NCBI GenBank assembly: GCA_036346205.1
Contig: JARFJB010002087.1
Location: forward strand, 5,797,001-5,861,000
Direction: 5' to 3'
Source of the DNA: Vesta saturnalis
Taxonomy: Eukaryota > Arthropoda > Insecta > Coleoptera > Lampyridae
DNA length: 64,000 bases
Shown here: positions 30,921-42,719 of the stretch, piece by piece
Numbering within the stretch: position 1 is the stretch's first letter
Layout: each line of letters begins with the position of its first letter
Program-made: the position numbers and the translations under genes
The notes under the pieces: model-generated
Told to the model about the DNA's origin: nothing
Databases searched by the model: none
Seen by the model: the letters and a program-made list of their open reading frames with translations, nothing else

Positions 30921-33605
30921 TAGTAGAGTACACCAAATTTCATTAAAAGTGTGGATTATATCTATCAATTTCTAATGAAATGATATTAGTAGAATAGAGG
31001 CACCTTGGCCGCCATTTTGTTTTTGTGGTGTCACCCTTGGGACACCTTTGGTCGCCATTTTTTATATAAGCCCACCTGGGGATCGTATTTTTTTCACCTG
31101 AGAATAAAAAGATTTAATCTGTTATTAATATTTATTAGGGTTGTTTTTATCAAAGGAGATTGCATAATTGTTATTACATTTCTTTTAACCCCATCTACAG
31201 ACTGTGGCCTAATTTATTTATACATTGGGGTTGTATTCTAATAAAGGGTCTTGTAAGACGGGAAGCTGTTTTCGGGCTTCACCCCTGTGATAAGAATTGT
31301 ATTCTAATAATGGGGAAGATTTAATAGATGACATGCAAGGACAAGTGTCTTTTTCATAATAAGAAGATGTTTATTGTATTTATGACTATTAATTTATATC
31401 TGAGTTTAAATATTCTGGTCAGATAACTGTTTTTTACAATGTGTTTTCGTTTATTATAAAGGAGACTGCATAATAAGGGGGCCTAATGCTAACATAGGGC
31501 TTCGCAACTTGCTTTCGGGTCTCTAGGTGGGAAATTTGAATTTGTATTTAAGTGTTTACACTCTGATTGCTTATTGCGAGAAATTTGAACAAGTGGGCCA
31601 AATGCTCGCTTATAAGACAGGTATAAGGCCTCGCAACTTACGAGGCTTAGACCTCTGGCTTGCTTGGTGGGAAATTTGAATTTGTATTCTAATAAGAGGG
31701 GATCTAACGTTAACTTGTAAGACAAGTGTAGGGCTTCGCAGCTTACTCTCGGGGCTTCAACACCTTGTCCTGACCCCTAGGTGTAAAATCTGAATTTGTT
31801 AATAGCATCATCTACTTGTGTATAGACTAACGAATGTTTTCTGTACTATAACTGGGTTGCGAAACCCTACACGCGTCTTACAAGTTAGCATTAGGGCCCC
31901 TTATTAGAATACAAATTCAAATTTACAGCCAAGTGTGTGAATCCCCGAGAGTAAGTTGCGAAGCCATACACTTGTTTTACAAATTAGCATTAGTCCTGCT
32001 TATTAGAATACAAGTTCAAATTTCCCGCCAGGGGGACAGGGGTTAAGCCCCGAGAGCAAGTTGTGAGACCTTACACATATTCAGATTTCTCGCAATAAGT
32101 AATCAGAATGCAAACATTTAAATTCAAATTCAAATTTCCCGCCAAGGGACCATGGGGCTAAGACCGAAAGCAAGTTACGAAGCCCTATACCTGTCTTATA
32201 AGTTAGCATTAAGCCCCCTTATTATAATACAATTTCAAATCTCCCCTCATAGATGCCACCACAAACAAATTCAAGTTTCAAATTTCAAACAAGTTAGCAT
32301 TATACCCCTTATTACAATACAAATTCATACCTCAAGCTGTAACCTGGAGAGACTTAAAATACAAATTCAAATTTTCCGCCAATGGGGCCTCCACAAGGAG
32401 GCAAAGCCCCAAGAGCAAGTTGCGCAGCCCTACACCTGTCTTACAGGTTAGTATTAGACCCCTTATTATAATACAAATTAAAATTTTCCACCAAGGGTAT
32501 CACGACAATACATGAAGGCCCACGGCAAGGGCGACGCGCTACACCTGCCTTGCTTAATATTGTACATAAGGGGAAGTGCACCCATCCCAAAAGTCTTGGC
32601 TACCGACAATGTCTTCACACTAATATTAAACATAGGAGATTATGGATTATCTAGATTTGAGAATGTTTTCGATAATCTACTGTAGCACCTTTTTTGCGAG
32701 CCTGATCTATATAAATAAAGAGTAATTAATCTGTATTATAAGCTTTACGGCTATAAATATATTTTACTGTTTTTAAAGAAAGTATGATATTCCATATCAA
32801 TAATCAATTTTACGTAATTTAATCTGGGTGTTAAAAGTAATGAAATTGATTTTAAAAGTCATCCCTAAACTAAAACACACAATGAAGCGTAAAACAAACA
32901 ACTGTAATGTATATGTGTAACTATTTAATGCATTTATTTTCTGCTTAGACCTTGTACACATAATTTAACGTTCTCAAAGTAGAAATCGTTGAAAGCATGG
33001 TAACTTAATTACTCATTTTTAATTATGTATAATGTTGAAGGTGACTTTCTCAAGGTAAAAATAAGCATGCTATAATAAAATTCGTATATAGGTAAAGGCC
33101 ACAACCCTCAAATGGAACTCAAAAGAAATGTAATAATAATTTTAATAACAATTATGCAGTCTCGTTTATAATAAACCCTATTACGAAAACACATTGTAAA
33201 AAACAGTTACAATGTCATCTATTAATTCTTCACGATTATTAGAATACAATTTTTATGACAGGGGGGAAGCCTGCGAACAGATTCCCGTCTTACAACCCCC
33301 AATGTATAAATAAATTAGGTCACAATCTGTAGATGGGGTTAAACAAATTTAATAACAATTATGCAATCTCCATTCATAAAAACAACCCTAATAAATATTA
33401 ATAACAGATTAAATCTTTTTATTCTCAGGTGAAAAAAATACGAACCCCACGTGAGTTTACATAAAAAATGGCGACCAAAGGTGTCCCAAGGGTGACGTCA
33501 CAAAAAACAAAATGGCGGCCAAGGTGCCTCTATTCTACTAATATCAATTCATTAGAAATCGATAGATATAATCCACACTTTTAATGAAATTTGGTGTACT
33601 CTAGT
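30921..33605. mobile_element. Foldback (FB-like) element with subrepeat-rich arms, 2.7 kb
   Basis: The outer inverted repeats run from AGAGTACACCAAATTTC (about 30923) to the complement GAAATTTGGTGTACTCT (about 33602). They extend inward about 500-600 bp, with AAAATGGCGGCC- and GTGTCCCAAGGGTGAC-type blocks on both sides. The inner arms consist of ~105-115 bp subrepeats. There is no coding sequence. Long inverted repeats built from internal repeats around a small unpaired centre (about 31800-31850) match the classical Foldback layout. Target duplications are not clear. Confidence 0.8.
31470..32510. repeat. About nine ~105-115 bp subrepeats of the FB-like element, in opposite orientations
   Basis: The unit, in the right-arm orientation, carries AGCAAGTTGCGAAGCCCTAC, then CTTACAAGTTAGCATTAG, CCCCTTATTAGAATACAAAT and TCAAATTTCCCGCCA. 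About six copies run forward from 31853 to 32510, and about three run inverted from 31470 to 31800. Copies vary by indels. They are clearly GC-richer than the flanks. Short frames here are artefacts of the repeat. Confidence 0.85.
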
Positions 33606-36600
33606 ATATTGCATGTGTGATTGAACTAAGCTAACCCGAGCAGTATGTAACATAAAGAAAAAATTGTAACAAATTGTCATGTGGTTGTGATTTTATCGAT
33701 TATTTAGTTAGTTTCGAAATTATAAATTATTATTTAGTACCGTACATCTGAAATGTAGTATGAGTTCATGTAATTGAACTTGATAACGCATACATTTTTG
33801 GGAAGCTTTTCGATTGTAACTTTTTTTGTCCTTTTACGTATTTTGGAAAGTATTCGAATTTTTTACAAATGGTGAAAGCAGTTGGAATCCTTTTTTTGAG
33901 AACGAAATAAAGTTTTTGGTTTGTTTATCAAGTTTAGATGGAAGTTTAAAATTAAGATGTAATTTACGTATTGGTATCAATAGCCAGTGAAATCCTTTAC
34001 TAAGTTTGTTGAGAGTTAAGTAGTTTCTTTGTAAATTTTGTCAATCACAATCAGCATTGTCGTTGACATTGAGCCATTAGAAAATTACAGATTACATTAA
34101 AACTGTTACGTTGTATTCAAATATAGTGTAGAAACGCCTATATCGCAGTTTGTAAAACGTTTTTGGCGACAAATTGGCGGAGAATTTCGATGAAATTTTT
34201 TTGGTCTTAAACAAAGATTTTAGCTTTTAGATACGAGGTGTTAAAGTCTACCGTCGCAATCAAATCATTAACGCAAGGGATATCAATTACGTTTCAGAAC
34301 AAATCGCTTGTTATGTTGTGTATTTTCCTGATGCAATTTTTCGGTTCGGCTCACGAATTCAATTAGTTGTGGCTCAATTTAAAAATTTAAGTAATAAATT
34401 GTTATGATTTGTTAATTTAAAAGGTAAGGGAGATGATAGGGAAAATGTCTGGAACTGAAGGAGGTTGAAGTCATCTTGTAGTATAAGGCTCATGTTTTTT
34501 TGTGCATTGTTTGCGACTTCGAAAAATATGCGAAAGGGGTTGAGTTAGTTATATATCGAACCGAGGGTGCATCGAACATTATCGTACGAATGTTTTCCGC
34601 TTCCACTTGTATGGGATATTTTAAAGTTTCAACACACCCCGGGTTATCTTATAGTCGTGTTTCGTTTTGCCAATAGTGACAATTTTCGGTCATAGAAGTA
34701 ATTGGTTTTAGTGTTTTTTTAGCATTTTGTTTATGCGGATTATTTTTAATGAGTTCCTTGTTAAATGACAGCTTTCGCGGACACGGCTGACTTCGAATAA
34801 ATAATATAAACTGCTATGAATATAAGTCTTAAGAAGTGGTTTCATTTTAATAGATGTGTACTTAGCGATCAAGAGCGCTTTAACGTAGTTTGTTATATGA
34901 AAGTCAAGTTCGATTTTCCAAATTTGGTGTAAAGATTCAGTTAAGAGTTAAGAAGTTATTGGTTTCCATTAATCATCTACCGAGAGGAGCTTCTCCTATA
35001 TTGTTGTGATTAAGAAAACGAAGTTAGATTGACCATTTGTGCTGGGTGAAGGTAACTATATATTTTTTTCTGAATTTATGTGATTTTAATAACATCTTTG
35101 TTTGTACTCAGTTAGACGAATGAATATGCCTGTTGGTTTAAGTTTAATTAAGGAACGTATATTATATATCAATTCAATATATAAAGCATATTCACATATT
35201 TCGGGCTGTGCTTTGATTGTTTCACCCTGTTAATGTTATATAAAATGATGTACTGCCAGATTTGTAAAATTTAGATGTTCAACGTTTTCTTTATTCTTTT
35301 GATGTTAATTAAAATCTAGGACATAAAGTTGATAAATTTGGGGTTGTTAGAATCCTGCAGGAATTATTCCAAATCAAACTATAGACATTTTATTATACAA
35401 ATTATGGTTATTATGGATATATATGTATAGTATTTATAACTTGAGTGCTTTTTAAGTGTACATATTTTGTAATCCTCATCTTTACTCACAACGCTATTTT
35501 TACGTTTATTCAAAATTTAGAGGTTTAGCTATTTTGGATTACATTCAAAGTTTATATTTGTTTGTGGTAACTGTTAATTTGCACAACTTTGCACTGGCAT
35601 TTCATTGAAGGGTTTGATTATTTATGGAAAGCTTTAAAACATAATGGATTATGAGAATTCCTATACTAGAGAATATGCTATTTTGATTTTGGCGATAAAT
35701 TCATTTTAAAGACGCTTTGAATGATAACGTAACGTAGATTATAGAGTGAATAGGTCATTAACCGATCAGCTGTTTAGTTTTGCACATGATAGTTTTGCGA
35801 GTAGCCGCAAATTTTTTTAAAGGTTATTTTTGTAGGAATCAACTTCCTGGTTTTGCCAAAAGTTTGTTTGTTATTTGTTTGAGAATGAGCTGTGCATTTT
35901 CCCGACTTTAGGAACTATATCCCGATATCGACGTTTAGTAAATTTTAGGCTTTTATGAATTTTCGGTCACGTTTAGTTTTGTTGTGACGTATTTTTCGTT
36001 TTAAAGTGAGTAATTAATTACCGTTTGATCAGTTATTTTTTTGAGTATTTGAGCCAATGATTTTAGCGCTAGGTTTATCCAAATATTTAATGAGTTTTAA
36101 TTTTATTATCGCAATTTTGCGGTTTTTATATGAAGCTTAAGATTTTATTGAAGTTTGATTATTTATGACCCAATTGTGCGTGTGACTACATGTGTTTTTT
36201 TATTATTGTGTTTCTGTGTACCTAAACTGCTTTTTATTCATTTTCTCTTAATGTCGTAATTTTGTACGCACTTTAACCTGATTTAATGGTGTTTTGTTAT
36301 ATATTTAACCCTTTCTTTGTTTTTTTTTGTTATTTGATTTAATAATGTACTTGTGCAATTACTTATTTATGAATAAAGTGGGTTTTATTGGTAGTTCTTT
36401 CCCACAATAGTATATCAACGGGCTGAACCACCGTTGCGCAAAGCTCACTGATTTTAATTTGAGTAGTTTCATTTTTTTTACCTGCCCCTCATGATGCAAC
36501 ACTTACCTCATCCAGCCTAATTTAGGTAGCACAACGTACTTACCACTAGACGGCCACTTCGTTTGATCAGATTTGAGGTTCGCGAACAATTAAATATCAG

Positions 36601-39149
36601 ACGAGTAAATAAATTCTAATGATTTTAATTATTACCAGGAAAGTCAAAGTAAGGCAGGCAATTAATTTGAGTAATAGTAACATTATTGTTAGTCAAGGCA
36701 AGATGAATCACTTAGTGATTGTTTTGTTCTTGAAGTTGCATTATTGCAAATAAGTTAAAATTACGCTTTTCAAGATAGGGTACCTGGGGGACGCTACAGT
36801 AGGTAAAGTAACACATTCGCGGACACGTCTGTAAATCCATACAAATTTTTGATTATGTACCGTTGTGTTACATTATCAGTCTGGGGATGTGTCTGTTACT
36901 GCAGACACATTTTGTCTTTACATCAAGCCGTTTTTTGTTAGTGTATTATTATATCAAATTAAATGCTTGGTATTGTGTAGTTCTGTTACCAGATCGCGTA
37001 CGTATTTGTGGTACAAAATTAATTAAGTGGAGGTTTATTACGGGTAATTTGATATTTGTGCTTTTTATTTAGGCTTTTGATTGCAGAGACTTTTAGTTTT
37101 AGTAGTTACTATAAAAACTGGTGAGTGCATCTAGTCCTGCAATTTTAAATTTCGTCGCTTTGGACCTATAACATTATCTTGTCAGCGGTCACGTTGGGTC
37201 TTTTGGACTTCTAAAATATAGTGTCGGCGTTTTGGGCATTCAGTGGAATGTCCTAAATCCCGTTCGGCGTAATGGCCCAACTCTAAAATTCAGTAGAATT
37301 CGGCGAAATGGTTGTGGATGTTTTGCTAAAGTTCGTCAAATGTACTAGGAAAATTGGCATATGACGTTATTCGCTCAAAAAATTTGTGAATAATTATACC
37401 TATTAACATCTCTATAACTACTATGAACTCGTAGATATGTATGTTGAAATCCGAGCACGTAAAGCGTGACTTTTAACATGTCTAAGGCTGCTATTATTCA
37501 TAGCAGTCGTAGTTTTTTCAATAGTTTACCGGTTTAAGAAAATCTGATAAATAGGTTATTGAAGCTATGGTGACAAGGAATTTTCGCAACACTTGTATAA
37601 TTTAATGTTAATTACACCAAGCAATAATAGCAGTAATTAAGTTTTTTCACTGATTTGTTGTTATGTATATACTGTATATTAATAAAGATTTTTGTTGTTT
37701 GGTTTATTGTTATTGACGTATCAGTGATTTTATCTTGATTGTCACCTACTTTTGCAGATGCGAATATAAAAGCTTTAAGGAATGAAAAGCGATAAACGTA
37801 ATCATTCTTTGAGTACAATGTTTTGGCAAAAAAATAATATGACACAAGATATGAGTATCAATAAATGATTACAGAACAAACAGAAATGAGGTTATTCGGA
37901 AGTAGAATGACATTGACACCTAATTGATAAAGTGAGAGAAGAGATAAAGCACGTATAACAGTAAAATATTGCACTTGATAAGAGACACAATTTATTTCTT
38001 TGCTATTAATATCATTTTTGGGTAAATGTGCTAATTTAATTAATTTACATTATTTTTGACTGTACGTTTAATAGCGGTGATATGAACCCTAACGTTGATA
38101 CGCAAAGGAAAATAAATATGAAGCAATAATGAAATTGAAGGCTATGGACAAATTTCTATTTTTATTTCATACATAGAAACTCACAATCAATACTAAAAAC
38201 TAATTAATTCATAAATTGTTACGGTTATAAAGTATGGATATTCCTCTGAGTACCGTTTAGACTTATTTATGGAACTGCTCCATGAGGAAACATTTAAGAT
38301 AACGACTTTGCTTTTAATAAGTCCTATCTTAGTATATAGTGTTTCACATGTAATAATATAATTAGGAAATACTTCTTGTAAATAGTATCCACTCACAAAC
38401 GTTATACAATAACACAATTTAAAAGTCCAACCCCTCAAATGTATTCTTTTCATAATAGCCATAGGTCGAAATAGAATGATCGATGATAGTACTATTGTTA
38501 TCTTTAAGTTTTCAATCAAATTCAAACTTCTCAACTTTTATTTTCCTTTTCCTTTCTTAATAGATTACCAGGGTGATACTTTCGAGTTTATATTTACACA
38601 TAACATTCATTTACTTTTACATCACACACCCGTTGTACTTACACATTATATCTTGATAATGTAATATTTTTAGATCGCTGGGAAATTTGCCTTACACATT
38701 CCGTTTATGAATTTATTCTGTATTCTTTACTTATAAACTCTAAATCTAAATTTCTCTAAGGTATATTATACTGATTATAATTTCTTAAAATTTCGGTAAT
38801 ATTAATATTTGTGTTAGCTATCTTCTCATGATAGTTCTGTGTTATATTTATATGCATTTTTGCTCTCCATTTGCTTAGCTGCAGCTAACATTCTTTGTAA
38901 AAGTGTTACTTTGAAAAATAAAGTTCAAAACCATTATGTTAAATAAATAATACACGCCAGTTTCATATCAATATTAATGCAATAAGCAAAATATCAAAGT
39001 TGCACAAGTGAATTTGTTTTATTAGAACACTTCACAAAAATCGAAGAATATTCATTTTTCTACGCTATATTCTCAATGTTTATTGTTGAAGTTAATACTA
39101 ACTGTAAACCATAACGTTGACATCAGTAAATTTAATAAATTTATGTATT
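33606..39149. other. Long stretch with no recognisable gene
   Basis: The plus strand is T-rich over most of 33700-36400, and no frame exceeds 113 codons on either strand. The frames at 38193-38534 and 37612-37845 show no recognisable domain. Around 37220-37320 three copies of a TTCGGCGTAATGG-like phrase occur about 40 bp apart. It may be an old intron or decayed repeats. I identify no element tips. Confidence 0.5.
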
Positions 39150-42100
39150 TGAAACGTTAAGTTATCACAATTCACGACAATAATAAAACAGATTTGATAA
39201 ATAAATATTAAATTAAATAATAAACAATTAACTCTAAGTCGGAAATCTAAATTAAAAATAATTAAAGCATTTGGTCGCAAATAAATAACACTAAGTTCGG
39301 TAAGTAGCACGAGAACTAAGAATCGCACAGGGAACAATCTAATTAAACCATGATGCGATTGAAAAGTGCGCAAGTAAAAAAAATGTATATGTATGTATAT
39401 ATGCACATTTAGGTATTTCGTACAGTAAGTATGTACTCTATATTATTTACATCTTACTTGACTCTGTCTAAATTTCTACTTCTTACTTCGTTACGTACCG
39501 GGCAGTAGACAATACCATACTACCGGAAGTAGGACGATACCATTAGTAGGGAACGCTACATCGTCCGGGGCACGATTTGGCTAGTAACCGGTCTGGTACC
39601 TATGGCATTACCCAAGGGAACAATTCAATTGCCTCGGATCGACCTGACTACAAGGGGCGGTCAAGTTCAAAACAGACAGGTCCCATTGCCGACGCTTGTG
39701 CAAGGAATGAATGGCGAGTCGGTACGTGCAATGTTAGAGGCATGCATGGTAAATAATTTGAAATTGCGAATGTAATGTACGAAAGGCAGTGTATCGAAGA
39801 CAAAGCGCAAAGAAAAGGATGCTCTGGAGATGGAGAATGGCAGTCTAGCACTATGGTCAGGAGTTGAGAATACAGTGGATTGTGCAAAAGGAGTTGGGGT
39901 GATCGTTAGTGAAAGAGCGAAAAGATGTGTTAAACAGTACGAATGGGTATCTCCGCGGGTAATGTGGGTTAGAGTGAAAGTGGAGTTTCGAAGAATTTTT
40001 CTTATTGCATGCTATGCACCAGTGAATGGAGAAAGAGACCATGAGTGCGAGAACTTCTGGAATGATGTAGGAACGTGTTGAACGTATGTAAGGCAAACGA
40101 AAGAGTGATGATAGTGGGAGATATGAACGTATGGGTGAGTGTACAGAGAGAACATAGTGAACGGGTTCTAGGAAAGTTCGGAGACCAAAGACCCAATGAG
40201 AACGGTGAACATCTGTCTGGAGAGAAGCCTGTTTGCATCTAATACGTTGTTTAAACATAAAAATGTGCGTAGGTCTACATGGCTAAAAGGTAAATTTAAA
40301 AGTATGGTTGACTTGATAGTGTATGATGAACGACTTAGAAACGAGGTGAAAGACACAAAAGTAATGCGCGGATCGGAGTGTGCATCGGGCCACTTTTTGG
40401 TTGTATCGAGACTGTGTTTAGAGCAAAAGTGGCTCTGGAGAAGGAAAGCAAATGTAGTGCGAACGTCCAGAATTAGAGTAGATAAACTAGTAGATAATGG
40501 TGCGAGAATGAAATACGCAGATGCTGTGAGTAAAGAGTTGATTGTGAATGAAACAGTATGGAACGAACAAATAAAACACACTGACGTTGAAAGTGCATGG
40601 ATAAGCTTGAAAAACTGTGTTGTCAATTGTACCATGCGGATATGTGGAAGGGCGACTGTAGGTAGACAGAAAAAATCTGTTTGGGGGATTGAATCGGTAA
40701 AAAAGGCAGTATGTAAGAAAGAAGATGCGTACATGGTTGCTGCAAAAAATGAGACTGAGAAAAAGCGACTATATGAGGTGCACAGATTAAGAAACAAAGA
40801 AGAGAAGGGGGCAGTGAGAATAAGGAAAGAGGCTGTGGAAAGAGAGAAAATCCAGATTGATTTTGAGGGAAACAAAAAACACTTCTGGAAATGGGTCAAA
40901 AATACAAAACGTGGCGCAAAACAACGCTGCAGGAGTGATCAATACGAGCAACGAAATAATGTGGGACGATTGTGAAGTGAAGAACCGCTGGCAAGAATAT
41001 TTCAGAAAGCTGTACAGTAGTGAGGAACGTAAGACTGAAGGGTTAAATGAGGAAAATGTAGAAGGAATGGTGAAAGAAACTGAGAAGAATATTGGGATAA
41101 ATGAGGTAGAGAAAATGGTAGGAAGGTTGAAAAACGGCAAAGGAGCAGGTGTAGATGAAATCACTGGTGAAATGCCAAAGTACGGAGGTGCAAAGCTTAT
41201 ACAAAGATTGTGTGAATTATGTAATGTATGCCTTAAGGGTGGAAAAGTGCCGAGGGATTGGAAGAGCGCGATAATTATACCACTATATAAGGGTAAGGGT
41301 AAACAAGAGTGATTGCAAGAACTGCAGAGGAATAAGTTTGCTCAGTGTACCTGGTAAAGTATTTGGAAGAATACTGATTGATAAAGCACGAGAAACTACT
41401 CAAACTGAGATTTGGGATGTGCAGGGTAGCTTCAACCCGGAGAGAGGATCTGTTGATCAGATGGTTGCTCTCCAGTAGGTAATCGAAAAGTGTTTAAGTC
41501 TTTTAAGTTTAAGTGTTTAAGGAAGCTGTACTGTGCGTTTGTAGATCTGGAGGAATCATACGACAGAGTGAATAGAGAGAAACTGTGGGAAATATTAAAT
41601 GAATATGGCGTAAATAAAGGTCTAATAAACGGAATACGGGCAGTATACAACGGTATCCGGGCATGTGTTAGGGTGAGAGGAGGTGTGAGTGAATACTTTA
41701 ATATTGAGCAAGGAGTGCGACAAGGCTGTGTGATGACACCGTGGTTGCTCAACGTGTACATGGATAAATGTGTTAGGCAAGCATGTACCGATACAAATGG
41801 TGTAATGGGTGGTGATCTAAATGTACGAGTTCTGGTGTATGCAGAGAACACAGTCTTATTAAATGACAGTGCGTATGAGCTACAAACTGCTCTGACGAAG
41901 TTTGATACAGTCTGTGAGAGCATGGACCTAAAGGTAAACGTGAACAAAACTAAGATCGTGGGGTTCAATCGGAAAGGTGGAATGGAGAGTAGAGTATTTA
42001 CTGTGCAAGATGAAATTGTGGAGCAAGTGGACGACTTGGTATATATGGGTAGAATGTTTACTGCAGATAGTACAATGGATGGCGAGATTGGGTGGAGGGT

Positions 42101-42712
42101 TAATTCTGGAAGGAAAGTGATTGGAAGTATGTGGATGATAATGAGAAACGAAAGCATGAGCCTAGTTGCAAAACGAGCAATCTATAATGGCGTGTTTGTC
42201 CCGTCAGTAATGTATGGAAGTGAGACATGGGTATGCAAAAAAAAACGAAAGAAAAATAAATGCCGTGGGTATCAGATTCCTGAGAAGCCCATGTGGTAAA
42301 ACGAGAAGGGACAAGATAAAGAATGAATGCATAATGACGGGGTGTGGTGAGGAAAAGACGATAATGGATAGATATAAAAGTAGTACATTACGTTGGTTTG
42401 GTCACATTGAGAGAATGAACAACGCAAGATTAACGAAGCAAATATATGTGGGTGAGATTAGACGTAAGGAAAGGCCTGGTGGGCCGCGTAAAACTTGGCG
42501 GAATGTAGTAGAATGTATGATAAAAGAAAGAAAGATAAGGAGTTTTAAAAATAAAAGGACATATCAGAGGCAATGTATAAATCTTACGGAAGCTAGAGAG
42601 GTATGCAGAGATAGGAAAGCATGGAGAAAGATTGATAATGAAAAATAAATAAGGGGCAGAAATTGTTTTGCCTATCCCGCAAGGGAATGGCGTGATGGTT
42701 AAGTTAAGTTAT
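39150..42712 (+). mobile_element. RTE-like non-LTR retrotransposon, copy 2
   Basis: This has the same leader (from about 39150), coding layout and 3' tail (TTTTGCCTATCCCGCAAGGG) as copy 1, ending in GGTTAAGTTAAGTTA. At about 3.56 kb it is longer because it keeps segments deleted in copy 1, but it has its own ~14 bp deletion in the endonuclease near 39785. Both copies lie on the same strand, 23 kb apart. I saw no clear target duplication. Confidence 0.85.
39710..42648 (+). pseudogene. Endonuclease-reverse transcriptase of RTE-like LINE copy 2
   Basis: Endonuclease pieces include GSLALWSGVE (39837 on), VMIVGDMNVWVS (about 40105) and GSECASGHFLVVSR (40373 on), where the SDH catalytic motif has become SGH. 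The linker is open at 40196-40975. RT motifs are VDEITGEMPKYGG, WKSAIIIPLYKGKG, YCAFVDLEESYDRVNREKLW and VRQGCVMTPWLLN. VLVYAENTVLLNDS (about 41828) has the catalytic YADD changed to YAEN. The C-terminal part has MYGSETWVC, LRWFGHIERMNNARLTK and GPRKTWRN, ending NEK at 42648. It is inactive by both catalytic losses as well as frameshifts. Copy 1 keeps both motifs, so the losses are specific to this copy. Confidence 0.85.
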
Positions 42713-42719
42713 TTCCTGA

